Shown: piece after piece, positions 36,379-45,481 of the stretch
How the letters are laid out: each line of letters opens with the position of its first letter
Numbering within the stretch: position 1 is the stretch's first letter
Assembly (NCBI RefSeq): GCF_000686725.1
Contig: NZ_KK366007.1
Span: 414,198 to 478,197 of the forward strand
From: Clostridium akagii DSM 12554
Lineage (GTDB): Bacteria; Bacillota; Clostridia; Clostridiales; Clostridiaceae
Direction: 5' to 3'
DNA: 64,000 nucleotides
The notes under the pieces: model-generated
Databases searched by the model: none
The model's input: the letters and a program-made list of their open reading frames with translations, nothing else
Told to the model about the DNA's origin: nothing
Made by a program: the position numbers and the translations under genes

Positions 36379-37545
36379 ATGATCAAAAATATACTTATTA
36401 TTTCCTCAAATCATACTGGAAATGGGCATAAGAGTATAACCGAGGCATTGCAAGAAAAATTTAGTGAAAAAGAAAATATAAAGGTTCATGTAGTTGACGG
36501 ATTTTCACTTGGAGGTAAGCCACTTATAAGTATTGGTAAATCCTATGGAGTTATTACAAGAAATGCAGAGGGGTTATGGGAACTAATATGGGATATTTCA
36601 TCGGTAAAGCCAGCACTAATAAATGAAATAGTAGAAATAGCAATAAAGGAGAAGTTCTTAAATTTAATTAAACAAGTCAAACCGGATCTAATATTATCAG
36701 TTCACCCTAATTTTAATGGTTCCATTATAGATTTGCTAAGTAAAAATCATTATAGAATCCCGGTGGTAACATTAATCGCAGATCTTATAAGCATATCTCC
36801 ACTTTGGGCTGATAGCAGGGCAGAATATATTATTAGCCCAACTGTAGAGGCTAAAGAAAAGTGTATAGAATATGGAATTCCAGAGAATAAGATAAAGGTG
36901 TTAGGTTTGCCTGTAAGAAAAAGATTTTATTACAATAATGTTACAAAATTAAGTGACAAAGAGTTAAACAAAAGAAATGGAGATGAAATGTTAAAGTGCC
37001 TTATCATGAGTGGTGGAGAAGGTGTAGGAAATATGAAAAAAATTGCACATATTCTTCTGAAAAACTTTAATTGTAACGTTAATATTGTAGCAGGTAAAAA
37101 CAAAAATCTAAAAAAGAGGCTAGAACAATCATTGATGCAAAAATATGGCGATAGGGTTAAAATTTATGGATTTGTAGATAATATTCAAGAACTTATGGCA
37201 ACATCAGATGTTGCATTTGCAAGAGCAAGCCCTAATGTTATGATGGAATCTGTAGTCTGCAATGTACCATTAATAATAACAGGGGCATTACCAGGTCAGG
37301 AAGAGGGCAATCCATATTTTGCAGAAAAATATAATTTGGGTGTGTGCTGCTATGATATAAAAAATATATATAACACCATTTGTGATTTGCAAAAAAACAA
37401 CAAAGAGAAATTGAGAGGAATAAAATATTGGCAAAAAAAATATATTAATGAAAATAGTGCTGAACAGGTGGTTAACTTCATTGATAAACTAGAACTTTGT
37501 AATAAAAAAGAAACAATACTGAAGTTAGTACAAAATACCATATAA
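36379..37545 (+). CDS. MGDG synthase/UgtP-type glycosyltransferase
   Basis: A ~388-residue GT-B glycosyltransferase of the MurG-like group acting on lipid acceptors at the membrane. The N-terminal MGDG-synthase domain shows ILIISSNHTGNGHKSI, PDLILSVHPNF and AEYIISPTVEAKEK; the C-terminal domain has CLIMSGGEGVGNMKKI, NVNIVAGKNKNLKK, YGFVDNIQELMATSDV and ARASPNVMMESVVCNVPLII with GALPGQEEGN. Glycolipid synthesis (mono- or diglucosyl diacylglycerol) is the likely role; sugar and acceptor are not shown. ATG 36379 follows GAGAGGAG; earlier in-frame ATGs lack a site. Confidence 0.88.
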   Translation: MIKNILIISSNHTGNGHKSITEALQEKFSEKENIKVHVVDGFSLGGKPLISIGKSYGVITRNAEGLWELIWDISSVKPALINEIVEIAIKEKFLNLIKQVKPDLILSVHPNFNGSIIDLLSKNHYRIPVVTLIADLISISPLWADSRAEYIISPTVEAKEKCIEYGIPENKIKVLGLPVRKRFYYNNVTKLSDKELNKRNGDEMLKCLIMSGGEGVGNMKKIAHILLKNFNCNVNIVAGKNKNLKKRLEQSLMQKYGDRVKIYGFVDNIQELMATSDVAFARASPNVMMESVVCNVPLIITGALPGQEEGNPYFAEKYNLGVCCYDIKNIYNTICDLQKNNKEKLRGIKYWQKKYINENSAEQVVNFIDKLELCNKKETILKLVQNTI

Positions 37546-37613
37546 CAAGCCGTGATAAGTGACAAGTTAAGGAAATTTTGCCTTGGGACAAAATAATACA
37601 ATTAGTTAATATA

Positions 37614-37662
37614 AAAGAATGTTAGTAGATTTGTAAACAAAGTCTCCTAACATTCTTTTTTA
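37614..37662 (+). terminator. Terminator hairpin, AGATTTG-family copy 4
   Basis: AAAAGAATGTTAGTAGATTTG with AAAGTCTCCTAACATTC and a run of T. Same plan as the hairpins at 3459, 19899 and 21655. Confidence 0.8.
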
Positions 37663-37747
37663 GCTATGAAGTGATATATCAATATGTTAATATAATAAAG
37701 TGAAACTAGTATTAGATGTATAATTTTTTGAAAGTATGTGATAAAAT

Positions 37748-39220
37748 ATGGATTCAAGAAAAAGGAGTATAGTTATTTCACTGATGGTGGCAATGTTTCT
37801 TGGTGCAGTGGAAGGGACAGTTATAACAACAGCAATGCCTACTATTGTTAAAAGTTTAAATGGTTTTGATATGATAAGCTTAGTTTTTTCTGTGTATCTA
37901 TTAACATCAGCAATTTCAACTCCAATTTATGGGAAGATTGCTGATATGTACGGGAGAAAAAGAGCCTTGATTACAGGAATTATAATATTTTTAATTGGAA
38001 GTGCCTTATGTGGTATATCAACGAATATGTATGAGTTAATTATATTTAGAGGACTACAGGGTATTGGTGCTGGAGCAATATTTACGGTATCATACACAAT
38101 AGTTGGTGATGTATTTTCAGTAAAGGAAAGAGGGAAAGTTCAAGGATGGATTAGCTCTGTATGGGGAATAGCAAGCCTTTTAGGACCTTTTTTAGGAGGA
38201 TTTTTAATTGACCGCCTATCTTGGCATTGGATATTTTATATAAATATTCCTTTTGGCATTTTTTCAATTATTCTTCTTCAAAAAAACTTAAATGAAAAAT
38301 TCGAAAAGAAAAAAAGTTATATAGATTACGGTGGTATAATAACATTTTCCCTAGCTATAATAATATTTTTATGCACTATTATATCTTTGAACGAAAATAC
38401 TGAAATATTGTCATTTAAATTAATAGTTCCATTACTTTGTACAGCTATTTCGCTCTTTTTATTTTATATCATAGAGAAGAAGGCTAAAGATCCACTGATA
38501 CCTTTTGATATATTTTCAGTTCAGACAAATGTTGTAAATCTAATAAGTTTATTGGTATCAGCTATATTGATTGGAACTGATGTATATTTACCTGTATATA
38601 TACAAAACGTTTTAGGATTTAGTGCTACTATATCTGGAATATCCGTGGCATCAATGTCTATATCCTGGATTTTTTCTTCATTTATTTTATCAAAAACCTT
38701 GCAAAAATATGGAGAAAAATTTGCAGTTCTAATTTCAACCTTTATTATTTTTATAAGCACTTTATTTATGTATACACTGAATATAAAATCATCTATAGCA
38801 TTAGTTGTTATTTATGCATTTATTATTGGATTTGGATATGGAGGAGCACTAACTACACTTACCATAGTGATTCAAGAATCTGTAGATTATACTAAAAGAG
38901 GAGCAGCTACAGGTGCCAATGCTTTGTTAAAAACTATTGGACAAACTGTAGGTGTAGCTACGTTTGGAGTTATACTGAATCTAAATATTTCGAAATATTT
39001 AGATAAACTTGGCATTATTGGTGTAGCTGCTAGTAATCTATATAGTTCTAATAAACAAAGTAAAAATATTTCTGCTGATCAGGTTAAAGCTTCACTTAAT
39101 TATGGAATACATTCATTAATTATTATATTTATAATAATAGCTGTAATATGTATTGGGATGTCGCTTATAATGACAAGTACACTGAAGGTATCCTCAAATG
39201 ATCAAAAAAAATCATATTGA
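37748..39220 (+). CDS. MFS drug exporter, DHA2 (14-TM) family
   Basis: A 490-residue proton-driven exporter. Motif D1/N-terminus reads FLGAVEGTVITTAMPTIVKS, motif A is GKIADMYGRKRAL, motif C is GIASLLGPFLGG. Fourteen hydrophobic helices can be traced. It is followed by padR after a gap of ~75 bases that contains padR's own promoter. It may be a target of that regulator, but the palindrome lies downstream of it, not in front. The ribosome binding site is weak (AAAGTATGTGAT). Confidence 0.9.
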   Translation: MDSRKRSIVISLMVAMFLGAVEGTVITTAMPTIVKSLNGFDMISLVFSVYLLTSAISTPIYGKIADMYGRKRALITGIIIFLIGSALCGISTNMYELIIFRGLQGIGAGAIFTVSYTIVGDVFSVKERGKVQGWISSVWGIASLLGPFLGGFLIDRLSWHWIFYINIPFGIFSIILLQKNLNEKFEKKKSYIDYGGIITFSLAIIIFLCTIISLNENTEILSFKLIVPLLCTAISLFLFYIIEKKAKDPLIPFDIFSVQTNVVNLISLLVSAILIGTDVYLPVYIQNVLGFSATISGISVASMSISWIFSSFILSKTLQKYGEKFAVLISTFIIFISTLFMYTLNIKSSIALVVIYAFIIGFGYGGALTTLTIVIQESVDYTKRGAATGANALLKTIGQTVGVATFGVILNLNISKYLDKLGIIGVAASNLYSSNKQSKNISADQVKASLNYGIHSLIIIFIIIAVICIGMSLIMTSTLKVSSNDQKKSY

Positions 39221-39243
39221 GGTAGATTTTTTTAATAAGGATA

Positions 39244-39278
39244 TTGACTACTATTGATAATAGTACTATTATCAATAG
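39244..39278 (+). promoter_or_regulatory. padR promoter with 28-bp perfect palindromic operator
   Basis: TTGACT (39244-39249), 17-bp spacer, TATTAT (39267-39272). A perfect 28-bp palindrome (39251-39278, half-site CTATTGATAATAGT) covers spacer and -10. It is the obvious binding site for the PadR protein encoded just downstream, implying autorepression of the whole efflux operon. Confidence 0.8.
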
Positions 39279-39294
39279 TATTGGAGATGACAGT

Positions 39295-39831
39295 ATGCTA
39301 TCAAATGCAGAATTAATTTTATTGAAGTTTATCAAGACTAAACCTTATTATGCCTATGAACTTGAACGTTTAATAGACGATAGGCAATTAAGACAATGGG
39401 TTAAAATTTCAGGTGCAACAATCTATCAAGTGCTTGATAGATTGTGTCAGAAGGGTCTTTTAGAGTATACATTTGAAAAAGAAGGAAATATGCCTCAGAG
39501 GAAAAGATATCATATAAGTAGTAAAGGTGATGAAATATTTTTTGATTCTACAAGAGAGATTCTTCAAAATATTGAACCTTATTATTTTAATCTTAGTATA
39601 GGATTATCCTGTAGAAAATTTCTTGAAAAAGAAGAGTTTGATGAACTTATTGAAGTGCGTCTTAAAAAGTTAGAATCTTTTTTGGAGGATTTTAATAAAA
39701 GATTTGAGAAATCAAAGGAATTATACCCTACAAAAAGATTGATTATAAGAGAATACCTTCTTTCGCATTACAAGCTTGAAGAGGAATTATTAAAAAAACT
39801 TTTAAGCAAAGAAGAAGATATTAATGAGTAG
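39295..39831 (+). CDS. PadR-family transcriptional repressor
   Basis: A ~178-residue winged-helix regulator: AELILLKFIKTKPYYAYELE, then SGATIYQVLDRLCQKGLLEY and KRYHISSKGDEIF, followed by a long helical C-terminal dimerisation part (~90-178). ATG 39295 follows GGAGATGA; upstream in-frame starts would begin inside the promoter palindrome. Its stop codon overlaps the start of the next MFS gene by eight bases. PadR regulators typically respond to toxic compounds that are substrates of neighbouring pumps. Confidence 0.92.
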   Translation: MLSNAELILLKFIKTKPYYAYELERLIDDRQLRQWVKISGATIYQVLDRLCQKGLLEYTFEKEGNMPQRKRYHISSKGDEIFFDSTREILQNIEPYYFNLSIGLSCRKFLEKEEFDELIEVRLKKLESFLEDFNKRFEKSKELYPTKRLIIREYLLSHYKLEEELLKKLLSKEEDINE

Positions 39832-41068
39832 TTTAGTTGCATTAAGAAGAAAGGGAACTAATAATTTTCCTGCACTCAAAGAAGTTAATTTTAGATATTT
39901 TTGGACAGGTCAATGTGTATCTTTACTGGGTACTTGGATGCAGAGGACGGCACAACAGTGGCTAGTGTATAGCCTTACAAAGTCCCCATTATTATTAGGA
40001 ATTTTAGGTGTTGTACAATTCACTCCAGTGCTTTTATTTACGCTATTTGCTGGAGTATTTATAGATAGATTTAATAAAAAAAGAGTCCTTATAATTACCC
40101 AAAGCATATTAATGATGCTGGCATTTATACTAGCCTTTCTAGTATGGAGTGGCACAGTACAGTATTGGCATGTACTTGTTATTGCAGGAATAATGGGATG
40201 CGTTAATGCATGGGATATGCCTACAAGACAATCTTTTATACCAGAAATGGTGGAAAAGAAAAATATTGTAAATGCTATTGGACTAAATTCCGCAGTGTTT
40301 AATGTAGCAAGAATAATAGGACCAGCAATTGCTGGATATCTAATGGTTAGAATTGGAACTGCCTTATGCTTTTTTGTTAACGGAGTAAGCTTTATAGCCG
40401 TAATTATAGGTATAGTTTTAATTAAACCAACTTATTCACATGAGAAAAGGGCAAGTGGAAATATATTTATAGATGTAAAGGAAGGGTTAAAGTATATTAA
40501 ATCAAATAAAATAATTTTAGCAGCAGTGTTATCAATGTTTGCGGTAGGAACCTTTTCTATGAATTCAGATGTCATTATTCCATCCTTTGCCACCACAGTA
40601 CTTCATCAAGGCGCTGGGGGATATAGTATTCTTTTATCGGTAATGGGTGTAGGATCTTTTTTGGCAGCTTTAACCGTTGCAACTAGAAGTAGAAAAGGTC
40701 CAAGTAAAAAGCTACTTTATGGTAGTTCAATATTAGTGTGCCTTTTTCAAATTGGTTTGTTATTTACGCATTCCTATTTAGTATCATCAATAATATTATC
40801 AATGGTTGGTTTTTTTACTGTAGCCTTTTCTGCTTCAGTAAATACAACAATCCAGATAAATACAAGTAACGAATATAGAGGGAGAGTAATGAGTGTGTAC
40901 ACTTTAGCTAATAATGGAACTACACCTATTGGGAATCTCTTCGCAGGTGCCATTACAGAGAAATTTGCACCAAACTTCGGATTCTTTGGTTGCGGATTTA
41001 TGGCCTTAATCTTTATGATTCCAATACTTTGGTTGATAAGGTTTGATAAAAAAAATGGGAAAGTATAA
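39824..41068 (+). CDS. MFS transporter, MFS_3/EntS-like
   Basis: A 414-residue 12-helix exporter: RYFWTGQCVSLLGTWMQRTA, the A-type loop FAGVFIDRFNKKRVL, and NAWDMPTRQSFIPEMV and IGPAIAGYLMVRIG. The MFS_3 group exports macrolides, siderophores and other amphiphiles. It overlaps padR by eight bases and is followed by the ABC exporter genes, so it is in the PadR operon. Confidence 0.9.
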   Translation: MSSLVALRRKGTNNFPALKEVNFRYFWTGQCVSLLGTWMQRTAQQWLVYSLTKSPLLLGILGVVQFTPVLLFTLFAGVFIDRFNKKRVLIITQSILMMLAFILAFLVWSGTVQYWHVLVIAGIMGCVNAWDMPTRQSFIPEMVEKKNIVNAIGLNSAVFNVARIIGPAIAGYLMVRIGTALCFFVNGVSFIAVIIGIVLIKPTYSHEKRASGNIFIDVKEGLKYIKSNKIILAAVLSMFAVGTFSMNSDVIIPSFATTVLHQGAGGYSILLSVMGVGSFLAALTVATRSRKGPSKKLLYGSSILVCLFQIGLLFTHSYLVSSIILSMVGFFTVAFSASVNTTIQINTSNEYRGRVMSVYTLANNGTTPIGNLFAGAITEKFAPNFGFFGCGFMALIFMIPILWLIRFDKKNGKV

Positions 41069-41106
41069 TGAAGCTAGGAATATTAGAATGACAGGGGTGA
41101 TCTACT

Positions 41107-42831
41107 TTGGGCTATTTTAAAGTATATGCACATAAATACTGGAAGGGATTTTCTGTAGCAGTATTTTTTGTAATACTAGAAGCATTTTGTGATTTAATGC
41201 AACCTACAATAATGTCTCAAATTGTGGACAAAGGAGTAGCAAATAAAAATTTAAATTATGTAATCAAAATGGGAATTATTATGCTTATTATTGCAGGGCT
41301 GGGAGCAATAGCTGCAACAATTCGTAACATAATATCCAGCAATGTTTCACAAAAATTAGGAACGGAAATGAGATCTGATTTATTTAAAAAAATACAAGGA
41401 TTTTCTTTTGCAAATGTAGATAAATTTGAAGGAGCTACTTTAGTAACGAGGCTAACAAATGATGTTGTGCAGGTTCAAAATTTTGTGAATGGACTTATGA
41501 GGATATTTATTAAAGCACCAATTGTAGGTGTTGGAAGTATAATAATGGCTTCAAGATTAAACTTAAAGTTATCTATGATTTTATATGCAATTGTACCCAT
41601 TGTGGCTATTCTTATATATGGAAATATGAAACTTGGATACCCTTTTTTTATTAAAGTGCAGAAGGCGCTTGATAGTGTAAATGGAGTTATGAGAGAATAT
41701 TTATCAGGAGTAAGAGTTGTTAAAGCTTTTAATAGGTTCCAATATGAAACAGAAAGATTTGAAGAAAAAAATACGCAGCTAACTAAAAATTCTACTACGG
41801 CTATGAAAATAGCATCTATTTTCACACCGGTTATTGGACTCTCAGTAAATATTGGAATAGTACTAGTTATTTGGATAGGTGGAATAAATGTAAACAAGGG
41901 TACAATGCATGTAGGAGAAATAATTGCATTTACTAATTATATGACACAAATATTATTTTCACTTATGATGGTCACTAATGTTTTTACAATGCTAGTAAGA
42001 GCTAGAGCATCGTCAGAACGTATTAGTGAAGTATTTTCAGAAAAAAATACTATGATAAATGGAACAAAAACTACAAATAATTCAAGAATCAAAGGAAGAG
42101 TTGATTTTGAACACGTATTTTTTTCATATGATAGGGACAAGGAACCTGTATTAAAGGATATATCATTTACTTGCCTTCAAGGAGAAACTGTTGGAATAAT
42201 AGGTTCAACAGGGTCTGGGAAAAGCACTCTTGTTAATTTAATTCCTAGGTTTTATGATATTTCAAGTGGAGAAGTAAAAATTAATGGTATAAATGTTATG
42301 GAGCTAGATATAAAGTCATTACGAGATAAGATAGCAGTAGTTCCACAAAAGGCACTTCTGTTTTCTGGAACAATAATGGACAACATGAAATGGGGAAGTG
42401 AAAAGGCAAGTCTAGAAGAAATACAAGATGCTTCTAAAGTAGCGCAGGCAAATGATTTCATTGAAAAATGTCCAGAAGGATATAATACTAGAATTGGGCA
42501 GGGTGGCGTTAATTTTTCTGGAGGCCAAAAACAACGTATATCCATTGCAAGAGCGTTAGTAAAAAAAGCGGAGATTCTTATACTCGATGATGCTACCAGC
42601 GCAGTTGACACGGATACAGAAGTTAAAATAAGGGAAAGTCTAAAAAAATATGCTAGGGACTTAACTTGTATTTTAATAGCACACAGAATAACTTCAGTAA
42701 TGGGAGCTGACAAAATTATAGTAATAGACAATGGAGAAATAAAAGGTATTGGAAAGCATGAAGAACTTTTAAAAAATTGCAGCCTATATAATGATATATT
42801 CCTTTCTCAAATTGGAAAGGAGATGATATAG
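41107..42831 (+). CDS. ABC exporter half-transporter with degenerate ATP site (LmrC/TM287-like)
   Basis: A 574-residue half-transporter: six-helix membrane domain (~1-310), nucleotide-binding domain (~330-574) with Walker A GSTGSGKST, signature FSGGQ, Walker B ILILDDATSAVD and H-loop AHR. The residue after Walker B is Asp instead of the catalytic Glu, as in the non-catalytic partner of heterodimeric exporters such as TM287/288. TTG start with AGGGGTGA upstream. Pairs with the following gene, whose start abuts its stop. Role: multidrug export. Confidence 0.94.
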   Translation: MGYFKVYAHKYWKGFSVAVFFVILEAFCDLMQPTIMSQIVDKGVANKNLNYVIKMGIIMLIIAGLGAIAATIRNIISSNVSQKLGTEMRSDLFKKIQGFSFANVDKFEGATLVTRLTNDVVQVQNFVNGLMRIFIKAPIVGVGSIIMASRLNLKLSMILYAIVPIVAILIYGNMKLGYPFFIKVQKALDSVNGVMREYLSGVRVVKAFNRFQYETERFEEKNTQLTKNSTTAMKIASIFTPVIGLSVNIGIVLVIWIGGINVNKGTMHVGEIIAFTNYMTQILFSLMMVTNVFTMLVRARASSERISEVFSEKNTMINGTKTTNNSRIKGRVDFEHVFFSYDRDKEPVLKDISFTCLQGETVGIIGSTGSGKSTLVNLIPRFYDISSGEVKINGINVMELDIKSLRDKIAVVPQKALLFSGTIMDNMKWGSEKASLEEIQDASKVAQANDFIEKCPEGYNTRIGQGGVNFSGGQKQRISIARALVKKAEILILDDATSAVDTDTEVKIRESLKKYARDLTCILIAHRITSVMGADKIIVIDNGEIKGIGKHEELLKNCSLYNDIFLSQIGKEMI

Positions 42832-44682
42832 ATGCCAGAGAATAAATATAAAGATACCACAAATAATGTGAATGTGCCATTTGCACATGGCAGAGGACCA
42901 AGGAGAAACATGGCACCTGTAGTAAAACCTAAAAATTTCAGAAAAACCTTAAGGCGATTATGGGGCTATTTTGGATCTGAAAGAAAAACATTATCAATAA
43001 TATTTGTACTTATAATAATTGATTCTGCCATAGTACTTTTAGCACCGTATTTAATAGGACGTTCTGTGGATGCTATGACTAATAAAAATGGAAAAGTGGA
43101 TTTTAATCTTTTAAGTATAATGGTAATTGCTTTACTAATATCATATTTGGCTGATGCAGCTATAAATTTGTTCCAAGGATTTGCCATGGCGTCATCTAGT
43201 CAGCGAATAGTTATGTCCATGAGAAACAAACTGTTTTTAAAGCTTCAAAAATTGCCAGTGGCTTTTTTTGATACCAATAGTCATGGAGATATTATGAGTA
43301 GACTTTCCAATGATATAGACAATGTAAGTACTACTATTTCTCAGTCGGTTATTCAGCTTATGTCAGGAATTATAACTATATTTGGTTCACTTATTATGAT
43401 GATAATTTTAAGTCCAATACTTACTCTAGCTAGTTTAATTACTGTTCCATTGGTATTTTTATTAACTCGAACTATCGCAAAAAGAACGGGAAAGCTATTT
43501 AAATCTCAGCAAATGGAACTTGGAAAACTTAATGGGCATATTGAAGAAACTATATCTGGAATTTATATAGTGAAAGCTTTTAACCATGAAGATAAAACAG
43601 TGGAAGAATTTGATGAAATAAACAATAGATTATGTGAGGTAGGACTTAGGGCCCAAATATTTTCTGGATTTTTGATGCCGATTATGAATGTTATAAATAA
43701 TATTGGATTTGCAGCCGTGGCTGGAGTAGGAGGAATCCTTGCAGTAGAAAATATGATTACAGTAGGTGTAATTGCAAGCTTTTTGAGCTATTCAAGACAA
43801 TTTGTTAGACCACTTAATAATCTTGCTAGTATATTTAATACACTTCAATCTGCTGTAGCTGGTGCTGAAAGGGTATTTGAAATATTGGACGCACAAGAAG
43901 AAACAGAAGATGTAAAAAATTCTCGAATAATTAATAATCCTAAGGGGCATGTTCAATTTGTTAATGTATATTTTGGATATAGAAAAGACGTAAATATTCT
44001 TAAAAATGTTAATTTTGAAGCCCAGATTGGTGAAAGTATAGCACTTGTGGGACCAACGGGTGCAGGTAAGACTACAATTGTGAATTTGCTTACAAGATTT
44101 TATGATGTTACTGGAGGAAAAATATATATTGATGGAGTGGATATACGTGAATATACAAGAGATAGCCTTAGAAAATGTTTTGGCATAGTTCTTCAGGATA
44201 CCTATCTTTTTACAGGGACTATAAAAGAAAATATAAAATATGGAAAACTAGATGCAACAGACAAAGAAGTGCAAAATGCAGCTAAAATGGCCAATGCGCA
44301 TGAATTCATAAAAAGGCTTCCTAAAGGCTATGAAACTCAACTTTCTGAAAGTGGAAGCAATCTTAGCCAAGGTCAAAGGCAACTTTTAGCTATTGCCCGG
44401 GCAATTTTAACAAATCCATCAATATTAATATTGGATGAAGCTACTAGCAGTGTGGATACTAGAACAGAACTTAGAATCCAGGAAGCGATGCTTAAATTAA
44501 TGAAAGGAAGAACTAGTTTTATTATAGCACATAGGCTTAGTACTATAAGGGATGCAGATAAAATAATGGTTATAGATGGTGGAGAGATTATAGAAATGGG
44601 GAAGCATGAAGAGCTTATAAATAAAAAAGGAAAATATTATAACATGTATTTTAATCAATATAAGAATAGCCAAGAGCAGTGA
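42832..44682 (+). CDS. ABC exporter half-transporter, catalytic partner (LmrD/TM288-like)
   Basis: A 616-residue half-transporter: ~50-residue N-terminal extension (PFAHGRGPRRNMAP is typical), six membrane helices, and an NBD with Walker A GPTGAGKTT, signature LSQGQ, Walker B ILILDEATSSVD with the catalytic Glu, and IIAHRLST. The LSQGQ signature and intact Glu are those of the catalytic half of heterodimeric exporters. The ATG directly follows the stop of the partner gene; GGAGATG lies within its end. Confidence 0.95.
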   Translation: MPENKYKDTTNNVNVPFAHGRGPRRNMAPVVKPKNFRKTLRRLWGYFGSERKTLSIIFVLIIIDSAIVLLAPYLIGRSVDAMTNKNGKVDFNLLSIMVIALLISYLADAAINLFQGFAMASSSQRIVMSMRNKLFLKLQKLPVAFFDTNSHGDIMSRLSNDIDNVSTTISQSVIQLMSGIITIFGSLIMMIILSPILTLASLITVPLVFLLTRTIAKRTGKLFKSQQMELGKLNGHIEETISGIYIVKAFNHEDKTVEEFDEINNRLCEVGLRAQIFSGFLMPIMNVINNIGFAAVAGVGGILAVENMITVGVIASFLSYSRQFVRPLNNLASIFNTLQSAVAGAERVFEILDAQEETEDVKNSRIINNPKGHVQFVNVYFGYRKDVNILKNVNFEAQIGESIALVGPTGAGKTTIVNLLTRFYDVTGGKIYIDGVDIREYTRDSLRKCFGIVLQDTYLFTGTIKENIKYGKLDATDKEVQNAAKMANAHEFIKRLPKGYETQLSESGSNLSQGQRQLLAIARAILTNPSILILDEATSSVDTRTELRIQEAMLKLMKGRTSFIIAHRLSTIRDADKIMVIDGGEIIEMGKHEELINKKGKYYNMYFNQYKNSQEQ

Positions 44683-44739
44683 CAAGTTAAGATAAGAAGA
44701 TAAAAATTGTTAAGTTAAACTACGAGGAGGTTAGTCATA

Positions 44740-44919
44740 ATGGAAATTCAAGAACTAATAGATAAACAGAATAAAGCTAATGATGTATATGACAAATTAA
44801 GCAAGACAAATAGTATGGAAGTTGTATCAGATATAATTAACAGTTTAGATGAAGAGACAGCTAAAAATGTGTTAAAGAGCTTTGTGTATGATAAAGGAAA
44901 CGTAAATTGTGATAGATAG
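44740..44919 (+). CDS. Small protein, 59 residues, at end of the efflux operon
   Basis: A 59-codon frame preceded by a near-perfect GAGGAGG ribosome binding site nine bases before its ATG. Acidic and helical: MEIQELIDKQNKAND, then a second helix MEVVSDIINSLDEETAKNVL and a short C-terminal part with one Cys. No membrane segment. It lies between the ABC exporter and a bidirectional terminator, so it is the last gene of the PadR unit. Function not recognised. Confidence 0.65.
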   Translation: MEIQELIDKQNKANDVYDKLSKTNSMEVVSDIINSLDEETAKNVLKSFVYDKGNVNCDR

Positions 44920-44927
44920 ATGAAAAC

Positions 44928-44975
44928 AATAGGAGCACCGCAAAATTCAGTATGAATTTTACGGTGCTCCTATTG
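44928..44975. terminator. Bidirectional terminator
   Basis: AATAGGAGCACCGCAAAATT and its near-complement form a ~21-bp stem with one mismatch, between the efflux operon and the convergent cupin gene. Confidence 0.85.
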
Positions 44976-44976
44976 G

Positions 44977-45312
44977 TTAGTGTTTTATCACTGTTAGGAG
45001 CATTTGGAATCTTTCACGGGCTTCAAGTCCATGAGGAATATCGGAAGGCATTATTATTGTTTCACCCGATTTAACAGTAAAAACATTGTCACCTATTGTA
45101 ATTTCTGCACTGCCATCTAATATTTGAACCATAGCATCGCCAGAAGTTGTGTGGGTGCTGATACCTTCACCTTTATCCAGTGAAAATAATGTTATATTCG
45201 CAGAAGGTACTTGGGCAATGGTTCTACTTGTAACTTGACCCTCTTGGTAAGATATTAAGTCTTTTAAATTAAGAGCTTTAGAGAATTCTATATTTTTAAT
45301 TAAACTATTCAT
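44977..45312 (-). CDS. Cupin-domain protein
   Basis: A 111-residue single cupin barrel. Conserved strands: GEGISTHTTSGDAMVQILDG (metal-site region, with one His where many have two), GDNVFTVKSGETIIMPSDIP and HGLEARERFQMLL. Small cupins of this type bind a metal or small ligand; role not determined. AAGGAGG precedes the ATG. It diverges from the TetR gene, ~170 bases away. Confidence 0.88.
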   Translation of the reverse strand: MNSLIKNIEFSKALNLKDLISYQEGQVTSRTIAQVPSANITLFSLDKGEGISTHTTSGDAMVQILDGSAEITIGDNVFTVKSGETIIMPSDIPHGLEARERFQMLLTVIKH

Positions 45313-45481
45313 ATTTTGGCCTCCTTAGATTTCTTAATCATAGTATAAGCCTATTAGTGGGGAAAATATGTAACCTATGTTACCATCTTTGATATAATAT
45401 AAGCCAATGAAAATTATAATTGACATTGAATAAATAATTTTATTTAATGAGTATAAACTCAATGAGTTGGGAGTCAATAAT

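Noticed and set aside
42571..42640. Asp in place of the catalytic Glu after Walker B of the first ABC half-transporter
   Set aside because: This is the normal degenerate site of heterodimeric exporters; the partner gene has the intact Glu and the LSQGQ signature.
42252..42731. Open minus-strand frame of 159 codons inside the ABC transporter gene
   Set aside because: Lies opposite conserved ATPase motifs, no ribosome binding site, composition typical of antisense frames.
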